From positions 34,624,505 through 34,688,504 of the forward strand of contig LS997567.1 of the NCBI GenBank assembly GCA_000469685.2: a stretch of DNA of 64,000 nt, written 5' to 3'. Source of the DNA: Haemonchus contortus. Its lineage: Eukaryota; Nematoda; Chromadorea; Rhabditida; Trichostrongylidae. The position numbers were made by a program, and so were the translations under genes. The first letter of the stretch is position 1. The number at the start of each line of letters is the position of its first letter. This document shows positions 10,098-21,168 of the stretch, in pieces. Below the pieces are notes generated by a model that saw nothing but the letters and a program-made list of their open reading frames with translations, was not told where the DNA came from and did not search any database.

Positions 10098-13000
10098 AAT
10101 CACCTGTACAACCTGTCGTCCCGTTGATCGTCGATTTCCTTGAGCGGACGACAGTAACGTCACCATTCCTCCCTGTCACGAGCCAGAGTGGTCCAGCAAA
10201 TCGTCCTCCCTTCAGGGACACGAGGTCCAACATTCCTTTCGTTCAAGCTTTCGGGAAGAAGTCTGACAATCTCGTTGGCTGCCGTCTGAAGTTCGTTCTA
10301 TGTCCCGAGGGATCCAGTCAGCAACCGTTCTGGTCCAACGGTCATCACTGTATCGCAAAGGTGTCCGGCTCGCCTGATCTTCAATTTCTTGGCGTAATCA
10401 AAAGCATCCCTGATCTTCGTTCGATGACGTTTGCACTTGTGTGTACAGGGAAATTCCGAGCATCGTCCTTCCCAAAGCGCGTTGAGTAACGCTGACAGCA
10501 TGCTCATCCTACTTTCGTAGAGTCCAAGCCTCCGAGGCGTGCGTCAAAGCAGGAAGGACAGCAGTGTTGTAAAGGTGAGCGCGGAGTCGGATGTTGTTTG
10601 TCTTCTTCACTACTCCCTCGATATTCTTAAATGCTCCCCACGCGGCGCGTTCCCTTTTGCACAACTCTGGAGCTAGGTCCTTCATCATGTTGACATCCCG
10701 ACCTAGATACACATAGCTAAAGCATTCGGAAATATTCTTTCCGTTTAGCGTAAAGGGTGCATTAGGTACAATCCCTTTTCCATGAACATCGTTTTCGTTA
10801 AGTTCAGTCTCAAGCCGATCCCTCCACAAGCACTGTCAAACACGGCCAGCATTTGTTCCGCCTGCTCGATGTTCGGCGTAATAAGCACGATGTCGTCTGC
10901 AAAGCGGAGGGGATGTAGATAGCAGCTGTCGGCCTTCACTTCCAGGTCTTTCCATTCCGAATAATACGTTATGTTCTCGAGAACGGCACTGAAAAATTTG
11001 GGCGAAATGGTATCGCCCCTCCTGACACCTCTCTTCACGTTGATAATGACTTCCTCAAAGAATGGTGAAACCCTGGTCGTAAAGTTGTTGTAAAGCTCAC
11101 GAAGCATCCTTATTCATTGAGTAGGAACACCCTGGTTGCCCAGGGCTTCAATTACGGCTAATGTCTCGACGGTGTCAAAGGTTTTTTTTGAATCGATAAA
11201 CGTAAGACATAACATAACGGCATTTTGTATTCGCGCGACACTTCGATGAGTCGTGTCACAGTGTGATATGATCGATTGGGCTGATAGTGCGCTTGCTCGC
11301 ATGGGTGTCCTTCATCTAATATTCTGCTGATCCTCTTCAGGATGACGCGAGTGAAAAACTTGTAGACAGCAGGCAGATTAAGCGATAATTGCCAATACCG
11401 TCTGGCTCTCCCTTCTTATACAGCACCACAGTCTTGCTAGTTTTCCACTTTGTATTCCGGCGGGTACCGCGTAAAGAGTCTAGCTAGATTCCTGACGATG
11501 ACTGGTAGAAGACTCTTCATATGTTCTAGATTGACCCTCTTGGGAACAGGCACCGTACAATTCTTCATCGACGTTATGGCATGTCGAATTTCGGAAGGGA
11601 GAACCGAAGGATCGATATATCCGTCCTGCCTAAGAGTTGAGTAGGCAAGTAGACGTGGCTGTCGAAGAGATCCAAGTGAAAGTTGTAGGTGACCATCTCC
11701 ATTACCCTCCGAGATACAGTAACTGTTCCATCAGGACGACGAAAGGAAGTCGTCTTGGTCTTATAATTGGCAAATCTCCGTTGGGTTCCGGGCCCGACGG
11801 CTTCGTCCATAACTGCTGCTCTTTTCTCTTTCAGATCTTCCTTTATCGCTTCTCTACATAGCTTCGCAAGGTCGAAACTTTCTTGATAATTGCCCGTAGC
11901 TCGCACGATTCCACGCTAACGTAACAGCTCGAAAGTCTTTGAAGAGAGTCGTCTCTTGGCCACTCGTAGACTCGCTGTTTTCCCAGCTCTATCGTGAAGA
12001 AGTTCGACGAGCCGCTTGTATCCTTCATCGATGTTGTCGATAACGGAATCTTCCCATCTACTCGCATAGGAAGCGAAGTGGTCCCAGTTGATGGAGGTCT
12101 TGGCCCTTCGTTTCCTAAACTTCATAGCTCTCTCTCTACGCATTGAGAAGCGGAATCCAGCGCGGAGGAAACGATGGTCCGATCCCGTGTAGGTTTCGGA
12201 ACAACAGCGACGCCAGTCAGGCAAAATCTCCGATTGAAGATGATGTGGTCTATTTCATTATGGAACTTCCACCAGGTGACTCTGTAGAGCCTCTCCAGAT
12301 CCATATAAAACGCTTCCAACTCCTCTTCTTCATAGCTGGATGTTGGTGCCTAGGCAACGAAGACGGTTAGAGCTGGGGTTGAGCCACATCTTCTCAACCG
12401 CGAACGTCCGATTCGGGTTGTTAGGCTTTCGTACGAATCGATGTCAATGGCCAAGTGCGTATTGACGAGGACACCTGCGCCGCCGACGCCTCTGCTGTCG
12501 CATGTTCCAAGGAACACTACATCTCCAGTCTCAAATACAGCGTGCAGCGGGCGATGCCTTCTCGTCTAGGTTAGTCCGATGACGTCGTACTTGATCCCTT
12601 TAACTTGCATCATCAACATGCAAGCGTCCATGCGTTAAAAGTACAGACCGCCACCTTAGTCCTTCTCCTTTTGGGCAGCCTGTTTTGGCCCTGAGATTTT
12701 AGCAGCCTTCCCCGAGCGGTCCTATCCAACGCTGCCGTATTGGAGGCTCCCTCAGGTTTAGGGGAATGAGGCCCATTTTTATTATTGTTTTTGGCGAGTA
12801 GATACCCAACGTGCAGCATGCCTGGCTCTGACTTGGGGGCTAAGTTGACTCCGTGCGCTTGCCAAGCTATCCGAAGTTGAAGTGGACGAGGGGTCTTGGT
12901 TTTTTAGGGCGGCCCCGAATCGCCTCCCAGATACTTCCCAGTCACTCGAATACAAACTTTTGGCTGAGTCGATGGGCAGGATACCAACCCCACTCACAGA

Positions 13001-13138
13001 CTCTCCACACACGTATGTGTGGATACGCCTGCGAGAAACAGAAGGTATATCGACCAGCACAGCAGAATCAAGGAGTCCACCCGCTGGATCCACCTGCTTC
13101 GTCACCTGGGGGCGCCCTACGTTGCCTCGTCACTAACC
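10098..13138 (-). mobile_element. Nearly full-length RTE-clade LINE, degenerate
   Basis: Reading from 13138 leftwards: a GC-rich leader, an APE-like endonuclease (about 12690-12150; KVAVCTFNAWTLA, then CDSRGVGGAGVLVN and GSDHRFLRA), a reverse transcriptase (about 11950-10850; RFADDIVLI near 10890-10910) and a C-terminal region (AHLYNTAVLPALTHASEAWT). The 3' end is TACAGGTGATT, as in the copies ending at 22444 and 56508. Both ends are supported because the surrounding repeat R1 is uninterrupted at 23.2-24.25 kb. The 3.04-kb length is near the usual RTE size of about 3.2 kb. The gene is split over several frames and has stops. Confidence 0.85.
10509..12819 (-). pseudogene. RTE endonuclease-reverse transcriptase pseudogene
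   Basis: Open pieces in shifting frames are at 12819-12613 (endonuclease start), 12319-11916 (endonuclease end and linker), 11906-11574 (linker, LAKLCREAIKEDLKEKRAAV), 11302-11114 (FIDSKKTFDTVE; the usual residues are LKKAFD), 11107-10745 (GVRRGDTISPKFF and the FADD box) and 10829-10509. The FADD catalytic pair is intact, but GVRQGD, the usual motif, reads GVRRGD. At least five frame breaks prevent translation as one protein. Function in life was target-primed reverse transcription. Confidence 0.8.
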
Positions 13139-13560
13139 GGCTGAGTTCGAGTACGCAGCACACTCTAGAGCTAATTCAGGACTTCGTCCTCACAGACCGA
13201 TCAGCTTCCGCAAGCGCTAAGGCGTGCACTCCATGTCCACTTTTCGAATAAAACTCAAATTCAGGGCGCCATTTCGAACATAGAATTTTCAATACTTGGG
13301 GAGATTTTCTTATAAGGCTTGATGAGCGGAGTTCAATGATTTTTCCAACTCCTAGGATACTCCACTCTGAACCGACTTATGGAGCAAGGATCAAAAAGCC
13401 GCGAGCTCGCGGTAACCACGTGAATTTGCGATTTCTTACGGCGTACACTATACCGCTCGTAACAAATGGTTCACGAAAACGGAGAGAACTGTTTTCAGAT
13501 CGCGCAACACCAGAAAGGTTAATGTTTCGGGCCTGCTATCAAGACTAACGAATTAAATAA
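13139..13560. repeat. Dispersed repeat R1, copy A right part
   Basis: Homology to copy B resumes at the block with GAGTACGCAGCACAC (copy B: GAGCACGCGGCACAC, about 23823). It continues patchily through CTCCTAGGATACTCCAC and CGTGAATTTGCGATTTCTTAC (copy B about 24110-24210). Copy B has about 35 bp here that copy A lacks, so the RTE insertion may have deleted target sequence. The AGGACGAAGTCCT palindrome seen on the minus strand near 13180 is in this flank, not in the RTE. Confidence 0.65.
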
Positions 13561-14436
13561 AATATTCAGGTGGAAACTGCTGAAATTTCACGATTTCGAC
13601 CACTAGGTCACTTACTCACTCCGCCAAAAGATCCTCACTTGTGACAGACTCCGGAAAACCAAAAGACAGTTTCATCATAAGCAATATTACTCCACCCTGG
13701 TTCCAAGGTTGCGAATGAAGTAGCGCTCCTGTTGTCTGGAGCTTTGAAATGAATCGGAAGACTGCCTCTGTTATTAGAAATTCCACGTTTCGGTGAGTGG
13801 AGAAGGGGTCCCAAAGTTGAACAATACTGAATGTCAGGTATGTCTATGGAGGTTATCCGTGATAGATGACAACGGCTTGTTTGAAACAAGATAAAAAGAG
13901 AAAGAAAAACCCTCGAAAGTGTATGCTTTTGAAATATTTAAGCGGATACTCCAGCATTTTTCAAAACTTGGTTAAATGACCACCGTCTACCGCGGAAAAG
14001 CTAGGCCTGGTTTTCGGCACATTCCTGAGCCGCGAATTTGGCACAGCGATTGCGATTGCAGACCGGTCATCATTACAATGGGAGAAAACTTTTGATCAAA
14101 ATAATAGGCTTTGTGAATAACTGTTAAAAAGCCACCAGACCACGCAAGTTCTTTTCTTGACTCTTCCGTCAAGATGCAAAAGCGAACGTATTATAATATT
14201 GGCGACCTTTGAGGTAAAAATGTTCGGTTTTGAAGTGCAACAAGTGTAACCTTACTTCTCTGGATCTGCATTACATGGGCTCGTTTTGTTTTTGCGGCTA
14301 TGGAATCGAGCCGATTGCTGTTCTGAATCGGCATTCGAAAGGAACCCTTCTAGCTCTGCCAGCAGGAGCCGACGGAGTCTGAAAAAAAAGTTTAGCGCCT
14401 TCACCGCAGAGCCAACTAGCAACATGCGTGTTTCAT
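13561..14436. other. QSOX intron, nothing recognised
   Basis: No family, exon or inverted repeat was identified. An 84-codon minus-strand frame (13889-13635) has no motif I recognise. Confidence 0.4.
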
Positions 14437-14437
14437 A

Positions 14438-15699
14438 CGAAGGTTGCCTTTTATATTTTGAGATTTGGCAATACTAGTGTAGCAATCTAGCAACTGACAC
14501 CACTATCGTAAAGTTTGACTGTTTTGAGGTTAAGTTGCGAAATTTGAGCGCGATTTGTGTTGTTTACACCAAGTTATAAGATTTTGTTTGGGCTAAGTTA
14601 TGGGGTTGAATCGTGAGCATTTTCGCGCGATTAATTTCTACAACTTTCGACGTGGACTCACTCAACAGCAATGCATGGATGAACTTACAATTAATTCAAT
14701 TTTTAGTGATGCAGCTCCATCCAGGGCCAGTGTTTATCGATGGTACAGTGAGTTAACCCGAGGTCGTAGTTCACTCGAGGACGAATTTCGTGAAGGTCAA
14801 CCAAAATCAGTTGTTCCGGAAACCGTTGATACTGTGCACAAACTAATATTGCAAAACCGTCATGTGACCCATCGTGAGATTGGGACAACCTTGGGCGTTG
14901 AAGGGACGAACATACATTTAATATTGCATGAAACTTTGACTGTAAAAAAACTTGTTTTTGAAAAATTTGTCAATCCCTCAAAAAGGGACTCGTGTCGATT
15001 GGTCGAAGACAATGCTCGGAAAATACGATCGCGGTGCTTCGAAACACGTGTATGACATCGCGACAGGTGGTGGATCATGGAGTTACGGGTATGAGCCCGA
15101 AAGTAAATAATAGCAGTCGACTATATAGGTATTTCAAGATGAGCCAAATCCAACAAAAGCTGTCCGCACCAAGCACTTCCGAGCAATTGATCTCCTGTTT
15201 CTTTGGAAAAATTGGACATGTCGCAACCGTACCATTAGAACAAGCAGAACAGTCAATTCTGAGTGGTACACCACCATTTGTTTGCTAGTTGACTCCCAAA
15301 AAATCAGGAAAACCAACTGCTGGAGACGGATCACTCTTCACCACAACAATGTGAGCTTCCACACATCGGCTCAAACAAGTGCATTTTTGAGCACTCAAAA
15401 CAACTATTTGACAGGTCATCAGCCATGTAGTCCCCGGGTGACTTCTTCTCATCCCGTACGTAAAATAATAAAATGAGAGGTCAACGTTTTTCGACAGCTG
15501 AAGGAGCCTTTGATGTGTTCAGAATGCATATTCTAAGGTGACCTCAACCAGGGTGGCAAAAGTGCTTCGAAATTTGGTTCGCGCAAATGCAAAAGTGTAT
15601 AGATCTTGATGTGGAGAATTTTGAAAGGCAGTAAAGCGATATTCATTAAATAGTATTTGTTTCTGTTCTCGAATCTCAAAATATAAAAGGCAACCTACG
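14438..15699 (+). mobile_element. mariner transposon, bandit-like, inactive
   Basis: The left end CGAAGGTTGCCTTTTATATT is repeated inverted at the right end (AATATAAAAGGCAACCTACG), extending to about 30 bp of similarity. TA flanks both ends (14436-14437 and 15700-15701). The 1262-bp length is standard for mariner. It contains a recognisable transposase reading on the plus strand. Hookworms are known to carry mariners of this type (bandit); calling it bandit-like is by recalled resemblance to Mos1/SETMAR-type proteins. Confidence 0.9.
14600..15635 (+). pseudogene. mariner (Mos1/SETMAR-like) transposase pseudogene
   Basis: The first 151 codons (14600-15055) encode the DNA-binding part: a HTH_48-type start (NFRRGLTQQQCMDELTIN), RASVYRWYSELTRGRSSLED and a second helix-turn-helix near THREIGTTLG. 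A frame change at about 15035 leads to KHVYDIATGGGSWSYGY. The expected first catalytic Asp (TGDE in relatives) is Gly here. The second motif reads LHHNNVSFHTSAQTSAF, with Asn for Asp. The third, normally SPDLAPND, is reduced to SPRVTSSHP. The C-terminal reading ends CIDLDVENFERQ near 15636. All three catalytic acids are therefore lost. Confidence 0.85.
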
Positions 15700-15701
15700 T
15701 A

Positions 15702-16798
15702 GTAAAGGATAATTGCCTGGCTGGGCATTGGATTTGGTTGAGCGTTGACATGATTAAAGACATGTGGTGTTGACATTGCTGAATTCAACCTTTTTGTCAG
15801 TCTGGAGACCTTAATTACTTTTGCTGACATTCCCATAGATACAGGATTCTTCAGAGTTTGCCCGGAAAAAGTTCATTGCCAAAGCGTCTTCTCGCGCTAC
15901 TTGTACGTACTTCAAAAGCAATATACTTCATGAAATGTATTCCTTATCCATCCCAAGTTTTCTGAAAGCACCTCGAGTGCAACTGTAAAGCATATCTATG
16001 GACACTATTTGAATGAAGGGCTTTTCTTGTCACCAGTATATGAGACCATATACAGAGTTCTACCTCACATACCTCGGCTTCATCTCACACCCTATTTACG
16101 GAAAGCTCAGTATTGAACCTATTGAACATACTAAGCTTGCTGATTCAAGATAACAACTTAATAAGTTTTGGTTCCAAAGAAGATTCAATTTTTCTTGAGA
16201 GAAACTAGTAGAAGCTCACTCCACCACTAGGATGGGCTTCTTATCGGCCCGCTTGAATATTGCCAATGAAGGGAAGTCGGTGAGTCGAAGAGCGTCAGCC
16301 AGAGGGTGGTTCTTCAAGCATCGTCGAACCAGAAGGCGATCTCGCTTTTTGTGTAGATCCAGTAGCAACTGAAGGCCAGTTTATTTTCATCAATAGAGAG
16401 AATTTTCCATGCTTTCCAGCCCATATTTATTCTTTTAGGTACTCGGACTCCATTACCGGTGGACCAAAGGCTGAGAGAGAAAAAGAAAGAGATTTCATTC
16501 GTGTTTGAAAAGTTGGAACTTTATCCAGCGAGAAAGTCGTGCAGGCACAGTTCACGATAATTTTGGGTAATCCAGATTATGATGAAAAATGGAAAACAAG
16601 ATCGAAACTAGTGCGACTGAGGTAAAGAAACTGCGTACTTCGTTGTTTCCAAAGTGAAAAAAGAATTCGAAAAACCGTCAAAAAGGGGACTGGACGAGAA
16701 TGAAACCAGAAAAATGAAGAAGAGTGGGGCGCCCGGACGAGCTAAACAGTGTGTTTCACTGCGCGCGTGTGGGTTCTGGTGCGAATAACAGACAATGG
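15702..16798. other. QSOX intron, nothing recognised
   Basis: About 1.1 kb of unassigned sequence. A stretch near 16770 (TGGGTTCTGGTGCGAATAAC) loosely resembles 20308-20330 on the other side of the palindrome, too weak to interpret. Confidence 0.35.
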
Positions 16799-17679
16799 TA
16801 CAATACTGCTCCTAATTTTTGTTCAACCGACGGTTCGCAAACCGTCGCATCGTCATAACTTTTCTTAAAGTGCTCCGATCACGCTGTAAGTAAGATCATC
16901 GGAAAGGTCTTCTCATAAAGAATCCAAATATATAATGATCCTCCAATTTTCTCGAATTTTCCGCCCTCCTTTCCGGGAAAAACGAAAATTGACACTCTCA
17001 GTACCTGGGGTGTTACTTGCGGATATGACAGCATCGTAAACCCTCCACTTCAATTGAAAACTTCGTTCCCGGTTTTCAAAGGGCCTGAATCGTGCTAAAA
17101 CTGAGGAGAGCATAGAACCCTGATCATTTTGGTGCCCTTCATGACATAATTTAAGCTCTTTCAGCTGAAAACAGTGGTGCAAAGCAAATTACCAGGTTTT
17201 TAGACGTTTGCTATTTCTTTCAGCCATGTATTTCGTATGACGACCGTATGATTGCTTGTGGGGAACCCTGTCATGTCATGGAGTTTTAATTTTTTCAACT
17301 TTGCAGCATCTTTTTTATGGAGGTCAACGAGTTAGTGTTCAGTACCTGAGGTGCTTCCTGCAGATACAGCATGACCTTAAACTATCCACTTCGATAGAAA
17401 TCTTCATTCTGGGCTTTCGAAGGCATTTGGAATATCGAAACATGAAATCATAGTTGTTTTGATATCCTTAATGATACAGTTCAAAAAATTCCAGCTGAAA
17501 ACAGTGATTTCAGTGATCAATTTTTCCAGAATTTGCTATTTCAGAAGTGCACTTTGTCGAGAACGAATTATCTGCATTTACTAAGACTTCCATTATGTGT
17601 CTGTGTCTGATGTGTCTGATGTCTGATATTGTGTCTGATAATAGAAAGATGAGTGTCCCCCTAATCGGACGTTGGGCTA

Positions 17680-18075
17680 ATTGACCCCTCACCATCCATC
17701 TCTATTGGCCGTCGCCTTCGCTATTGCTGAGTCTATCTAAGAGTACGCCTGTTGACACATATTGATATGCAGCTGGCAGAATGAAACGACCACGCCATGA
17801 TAAATACAGTTTCACTATGTATATGTTGTGTTTTCACTGTGTTTATGTTGTTTCACTTGTACTGCCTTCCCATTTGACGGAAACTATGGGGCACTGACAC
17901 TAAACACCGGTCTAATGAGCACAGAGAAGCACATATTGCTTGCCAGCACTGTTGTTTCACCATTTGCAAGCGCCGTGACTGACTGAGGATCCGACCCCAT
18001 ATGGAGTCCAGGTCAGGTGCAAACATGAGACAAATGCACTTCCGCTGCGCCATTGGCCAATTCAACATGAGCGCA
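17680..18075 (-). repeat. tRNA-derived SINE-like sequence (left palindrome arm)
   Basis: This is the reverse complement of 18805-19197. It contains the same A-box-like TGGCGCAG(C/A)(G) and B-box-like GGTCGGATCC blocks in minus orientation, and the downstream GCAATAGCGAAGGCGACGGC block. Confidence 0.55.
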
Positions 18076-18178
18076 TTTCGATCAACCATTTAGTAGGGGT
18101 TTAGGCTTGCTGCGGTATGAGTAGAAGAAGGCCCATCGATTTCTGACAAGTCAGGTCATGTTGCGACATGATTCACTA

Positions 18179-18695
18179 AATAGTCTTATTCAAAACTCAG
18201 ATTTTGCTCGAAACACATAGAATTGTATTATATTACGAGATGGACCGATTAAACGCTTTTGATTTTATAGGCGACTTTGCATTCTTTAAGGTCAGTTCCA
18301 GAAAGGAATGATTCTCTTAATCTTATCACTACAACGGTTACAACGCTTCCATTTCTTTTGGCTTTGCTACGGAATGTATACGATCAGGAAACGTATATCA
18401 TGCCTAATAAACTATTCCAATTTAGCCTTTTACTGACGTTTCTTTTCACTATAAATTTTACCTCACTTACAGCATAGTTTGCCTTGATAATGTCGAATAT
18501 AACTACAGTACAAGTCGTATTTGAGTAGATTGCATTCATGTGGCTCCAGAAAACATGGCCTTGCAGACACAGTGAGTCCAAAGGAGATCGATAACGAGGG
18601 GTCAAGTCACTTGCTACACCATTAACCATTAGTCAGTCGAATATTAAGGTATACACATATGTATTTGAATTTTGATAAATGTGTGATAAATAGTG
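18179..18695. other. Loop of the palindromic element
   Basis: Single-copy centre of the foldback element. It includes a 66-codon plus-strand frame (18277-18477) and an 81-codon minus-strand frame (18629-18384), neither with a recognisable motif. No transposase signature was seen. Confidence 0.6.
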
Positions 18696-18804
18696 AGTGA
18701 ATCATGTCGCAACGTGACCTGACTTGTCAGAAATCGATCAGCCTTCTCCTAGTGTTACCGCAGCCAGCCTAAACCCCTACTAAATAGTTGATCGAAATGC
18801 GCTA

Positions 18805-19197
18805 ATGTTGAATTGGCCAATGGCGCAGCGGGAGTGCATTTGTCTCATGTTTGCACCTGACCTGGACTCCATATGGGGTCGGATCCTCAGTCAGTCACGG
18901 CGCTTGCAAATGGTGAAACAACAGTGCTGGCAAGCAATGTGTGCTTCTCCGTGCTCATTAGACCGGTGTTTAGTGTCAGTGCCCCATAGTTTCCGTCAAA
19001 TGGGAAGGCAGTACAAGTGAAACAACATAAACACAGTGAAAACACAACATATACATAGTGAAACTGTATTTATCATGGCGTGGTCGTTTCATTCTGCCAG
19101 CTGCACATCAAGATGTGTCAACAGGCGTACTCTTAGATGGACTCAGCAATAGCGAAGGCGACGGCCAATAGAGATGGATGGTGAGGGGTCAATTAGC
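18805..19197 (+). repeat. tRNA-derived SINE-like sequence (right palindrome arm)
   Basis: TGGCGCAGCGGG (18821) fits a tRNA/Pol III A box and GGGTCGGATCC (about 18877) fits a B box, with spacing close to a tRNA. The following 300 bp end with GCAATAGCGAAGGCGACGGC and GGTGAGGGGTCAATTA. The same order recurs at 58760-59226, outside this palindrome, so this is a dispersed repeat captured by the element. Confidence 0.6.
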
Positions 19198-20085
19198 CCA
19201 ACGTCCGATTAGGGGGACACTCATCTTTCTATTATCAGACACAATATCAGACATCAGACACATCAGACACAGACACATAATGGAAGTCTTAGTAAATGCA
19301 GAGTTCTCGACAAAGTGCACTTCTGAAATAGCAAATTCTGGAAAAGTTGATCACTGAAATCACTGTTTTCAGCTGGAATTTTTTGAATTGTATCATTAAG
19401 GATATCAAAACAACTATGATTTCATGTTTCGATATTCCAAATGCCTTCGAAAGCCCAGAATGAAGATTTCTATCAAAGTGGATAGTTTAAGGTCATGCTG
19501 TATCTGCAGGAAGCACCTCAGGTACTGAACACTAACTCGTTGACCTCCATAAAAAAGATGCTGCAAAGTTGAAAAAATTAAAACTCCATGACATGACAGG
19601 GTTCCCCACAAGCAATCATACGGTCGTCATACGAAATACATGGCTGAAAGAAATAGCAAACGTCTAAAAACCTGGTAATTTGCTTTGCACCACTGTTTTC
19701 AGCTGAAAGAGCTTAAATTATGTCATGAAGGGCACCAAAATGATCAGGGTTCTATGCTCTCCTCAGTTTTAGCACGATTCAGGCCCTTTGAAAACCGGGA
19801 ACGAAGTTTTCAATTGAAGTGGAGGGTTTACGATGCTGTCATATCCGCAAGTAACACCCCAGGTACTGAGAGTGTCAATTTTCGTTTTTCCCGGAAAGGA
19901 GGGCGAAAAATTTGAGAAAATTGGAGGATCATTATATATTTGGATTCTTTACGAGAAGACTTTTCCGATGATCTTACTTGCAGCGTGATCGGAGCACTTT
20001 AAGAAAAGTTATGACGATGCGACGTTTGCGACGGATTAATCCGTCGCAAATCGTCGGTTGAACAAAAATTAGGAGCAGTATTGTA

Positions 20086-20640
20086 AGCAAAAATTCATTC
20101 ACTTATAAGCATAAATAAACAAAAAACCCTAGCAACAGCAAAAGTCGCTCACCTTTATCAGCCTCTAGGAGTAGGAAATTGAATAAGTCATCGCGGCAGC
20201 AAAAAGAGAAAAAAAGAAAAGAGAGAAAAAAGAGAAGAGAAAAAGCAAAAGGAAAAAAGAGTGTGAGAAAAACATCGCCTGATCACTCGACGATTAGCTG
20301 ATTGTGCGTGGGTCCTAGAACGAATAATAGCAATCTGTATTGTCTCGACACTCGTCTAACGTGACACCGATCGAGGAGCGGGAAAGCGAACTACGGCAAC
20401 AACGGGGCTTCCACTATGCCCTGAGCGCCGAAATTGTGAGAGCGAAAGGGTCCCTTCTACCACCCATGGGGGACGCTGAGTATTCCTAAAGGAAAAACTC
20501 AGTAACCTTTTTATCGTGAACCGTGCCTTTAACAAGTCTAGCACATCTGAAAAGGACACTTCAGATTTCCGTCAAATCTTCATGGGCTTTTGTTCCAAAG
20601 CTGTAGCAAGGTTGATCGATTTACCGCTTTCGGAACTTCT
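20086..20640. other. QSOX intron with purine-rich tract
   Basis: A 70-bp run made almost only of A and G lies at about 20205-20275. A 67-codon minus-strand frame (20559-20356) follows a CCTTTTCAG acceptor-like site but shows no QSOX similarity, so it is not called an exon. Confidence 0.4.
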
Positions 20641-20641
20641 T

Positions 20642-20740
20642 ACGTGTTCATATACATCATCAGCTTGTAAATGCGGAGGTGTTCAACAGAATGAGAGCGT
20701 CCTAATATGGTTAATACTTCGAATGAAGTAACCGACAAAC
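20642..20740 (-). CDS. Possible QSOX exon, second thioredoxin-like domain
   Basis: The minus strand encodes LTILGRSHSVEHLRIYKLMM and ends AACAC before a GTAAGAAG donor. The pattern (RxxLxxxxxVxxLxIxxL) is compatible with QSOX thioredoxin domain 2. It leaves two bases that could be completed by the G starting the 4108 exon. The acceptor is not clear and the sequence match is weak, so this is tentative; a further exon could still be missing on either side. Confidence 0.3.
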
Positions 20741-20938
20741 TTAAGAGGATTTTGATCATCTCGCCCACAACATCGCGTCGACCCCTACATCTAGGTGATC
20801 GCAGAAAAAGTGAAGGAAACACTTGTTTATCAAGCAAAAGAAGGAAACCATCTCATTCGGATCAGTTGTTTGCATTCAATCCATCGGCGTCCACGGCTTT
20901 GAACAGGTTCTGGTTCGTAGTTTGAACACAGCACTCAC

Positions 20939-21038
20939 CTGAGCGCCTGTAAGGCTAGCTTGATGGTTCTCAAAGACAATTGCAGTGTATTGAGTGCTAG
21001 CTGCAGTACCTTCCCAGAGATCTGCCCACGTAGCGAAG
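20939..21038 (-). CDS. QSOX exon: second thioredoxin-like region
   Basis: A 100-bp exon with acceptor ATATTCAG and donor GTGAGT. It encodes FATWADLWEGTAASTQYTAI then VFENHQASLTGAQ. This matches the QSOX stretch with an LW-E motif followed by xxIVFE and a small-residue turn, where a redox-inactive thioredoxin-like domain begins. It joins to 21168-21104 through a 65-bp intron of typical nematode size with exact phase agreement (GA + C). It ends in phase 0. Confidence 0.75.
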
Positions 21039-21103
21039 CTGAATATTATATAGTCAGTGGGAAAATGTGAGGCTATGCGCATCCATCGTAAGAAACAACT
21101 TAC

Positions 21104-21168
21104 TCTCCCAGAAAATCGAATTTAGGCCAGTCGCTGAAGCAGTTGACAGCGTAATCGTCCATAACTAC
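21104..21168 (-). CDS. QSOX exon: junction between thioredoxin-like domains
   Basis: A 65-bp exon with acceptor TTTTACAG and donor GTAAGTTG. It encodes DYAVNCFSDWPKFDFLG and contributes two bases to the next codon. The residues SDWPKF.FL fit the segment after the first thioredoxin domain of QSOX, where human QSOX has a Pro-rich 'WPPACPPLEP' stretch. Supported mainly by its clean splicing to the next exon. Confidence 0.65.

Larger units (their letters stand above)
16801..20083. mobile_element. 3.28-kb palindromic foldback transposon
   Basis: Two inverted arms, 16801-18178 and 18696-20083, are about 1.38 kb each and nearly identical; a 0.5-kb loop separates them. The outer ends read CAATACTGCTCCTAATTTTT and its reverse complement, with TA on both sides (16799-16800, 20084-20085). 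The arrangement recalls foldback elements such as C. elegans Tc4, though Tc4 uses a TNA target, so the superfamily here is open. No transposase motif was seen in arms or loop. Matching frames at 18089-17853 and 18805-19020 come from an embedded SINE-like sequence. Mirror-image ORFs of the arms are not evidence of genes. Confidence 0.85.

Noticed and set aside
12782..13105. 107-codon minus-strand frame upstream of the RTE endonuclease, considered as a host exon
   Set aside because: It lies inside the RTE boundaries set by comparison with 23.2-24.25 kb, so it is the element's leader or an ORF1-like part.
13160..13200. AGGACGAAGTCCT palindrome near a CTGAT motif, first considered as a hammerhead-type ribozyme at the RTE 5' end
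   Set aside because: The CUGANGA and GAAA core is incomplete, and comparison with 23.8 kb places the sequence in the flanking repeat, outside the RTE.
16913..19915. Pairs of identical predicted proteins on opposite strands (for example starting MHHCFQLKELKLCHEG)
   Set aside because: Identity is explained by the inverted arms of the palindrome; no family motif or splice support was found.
20205..20275. Purine tract, considered as a regulatory triplex site
   Set aside because: Only composition supports it; no mirror symmetry was evident.
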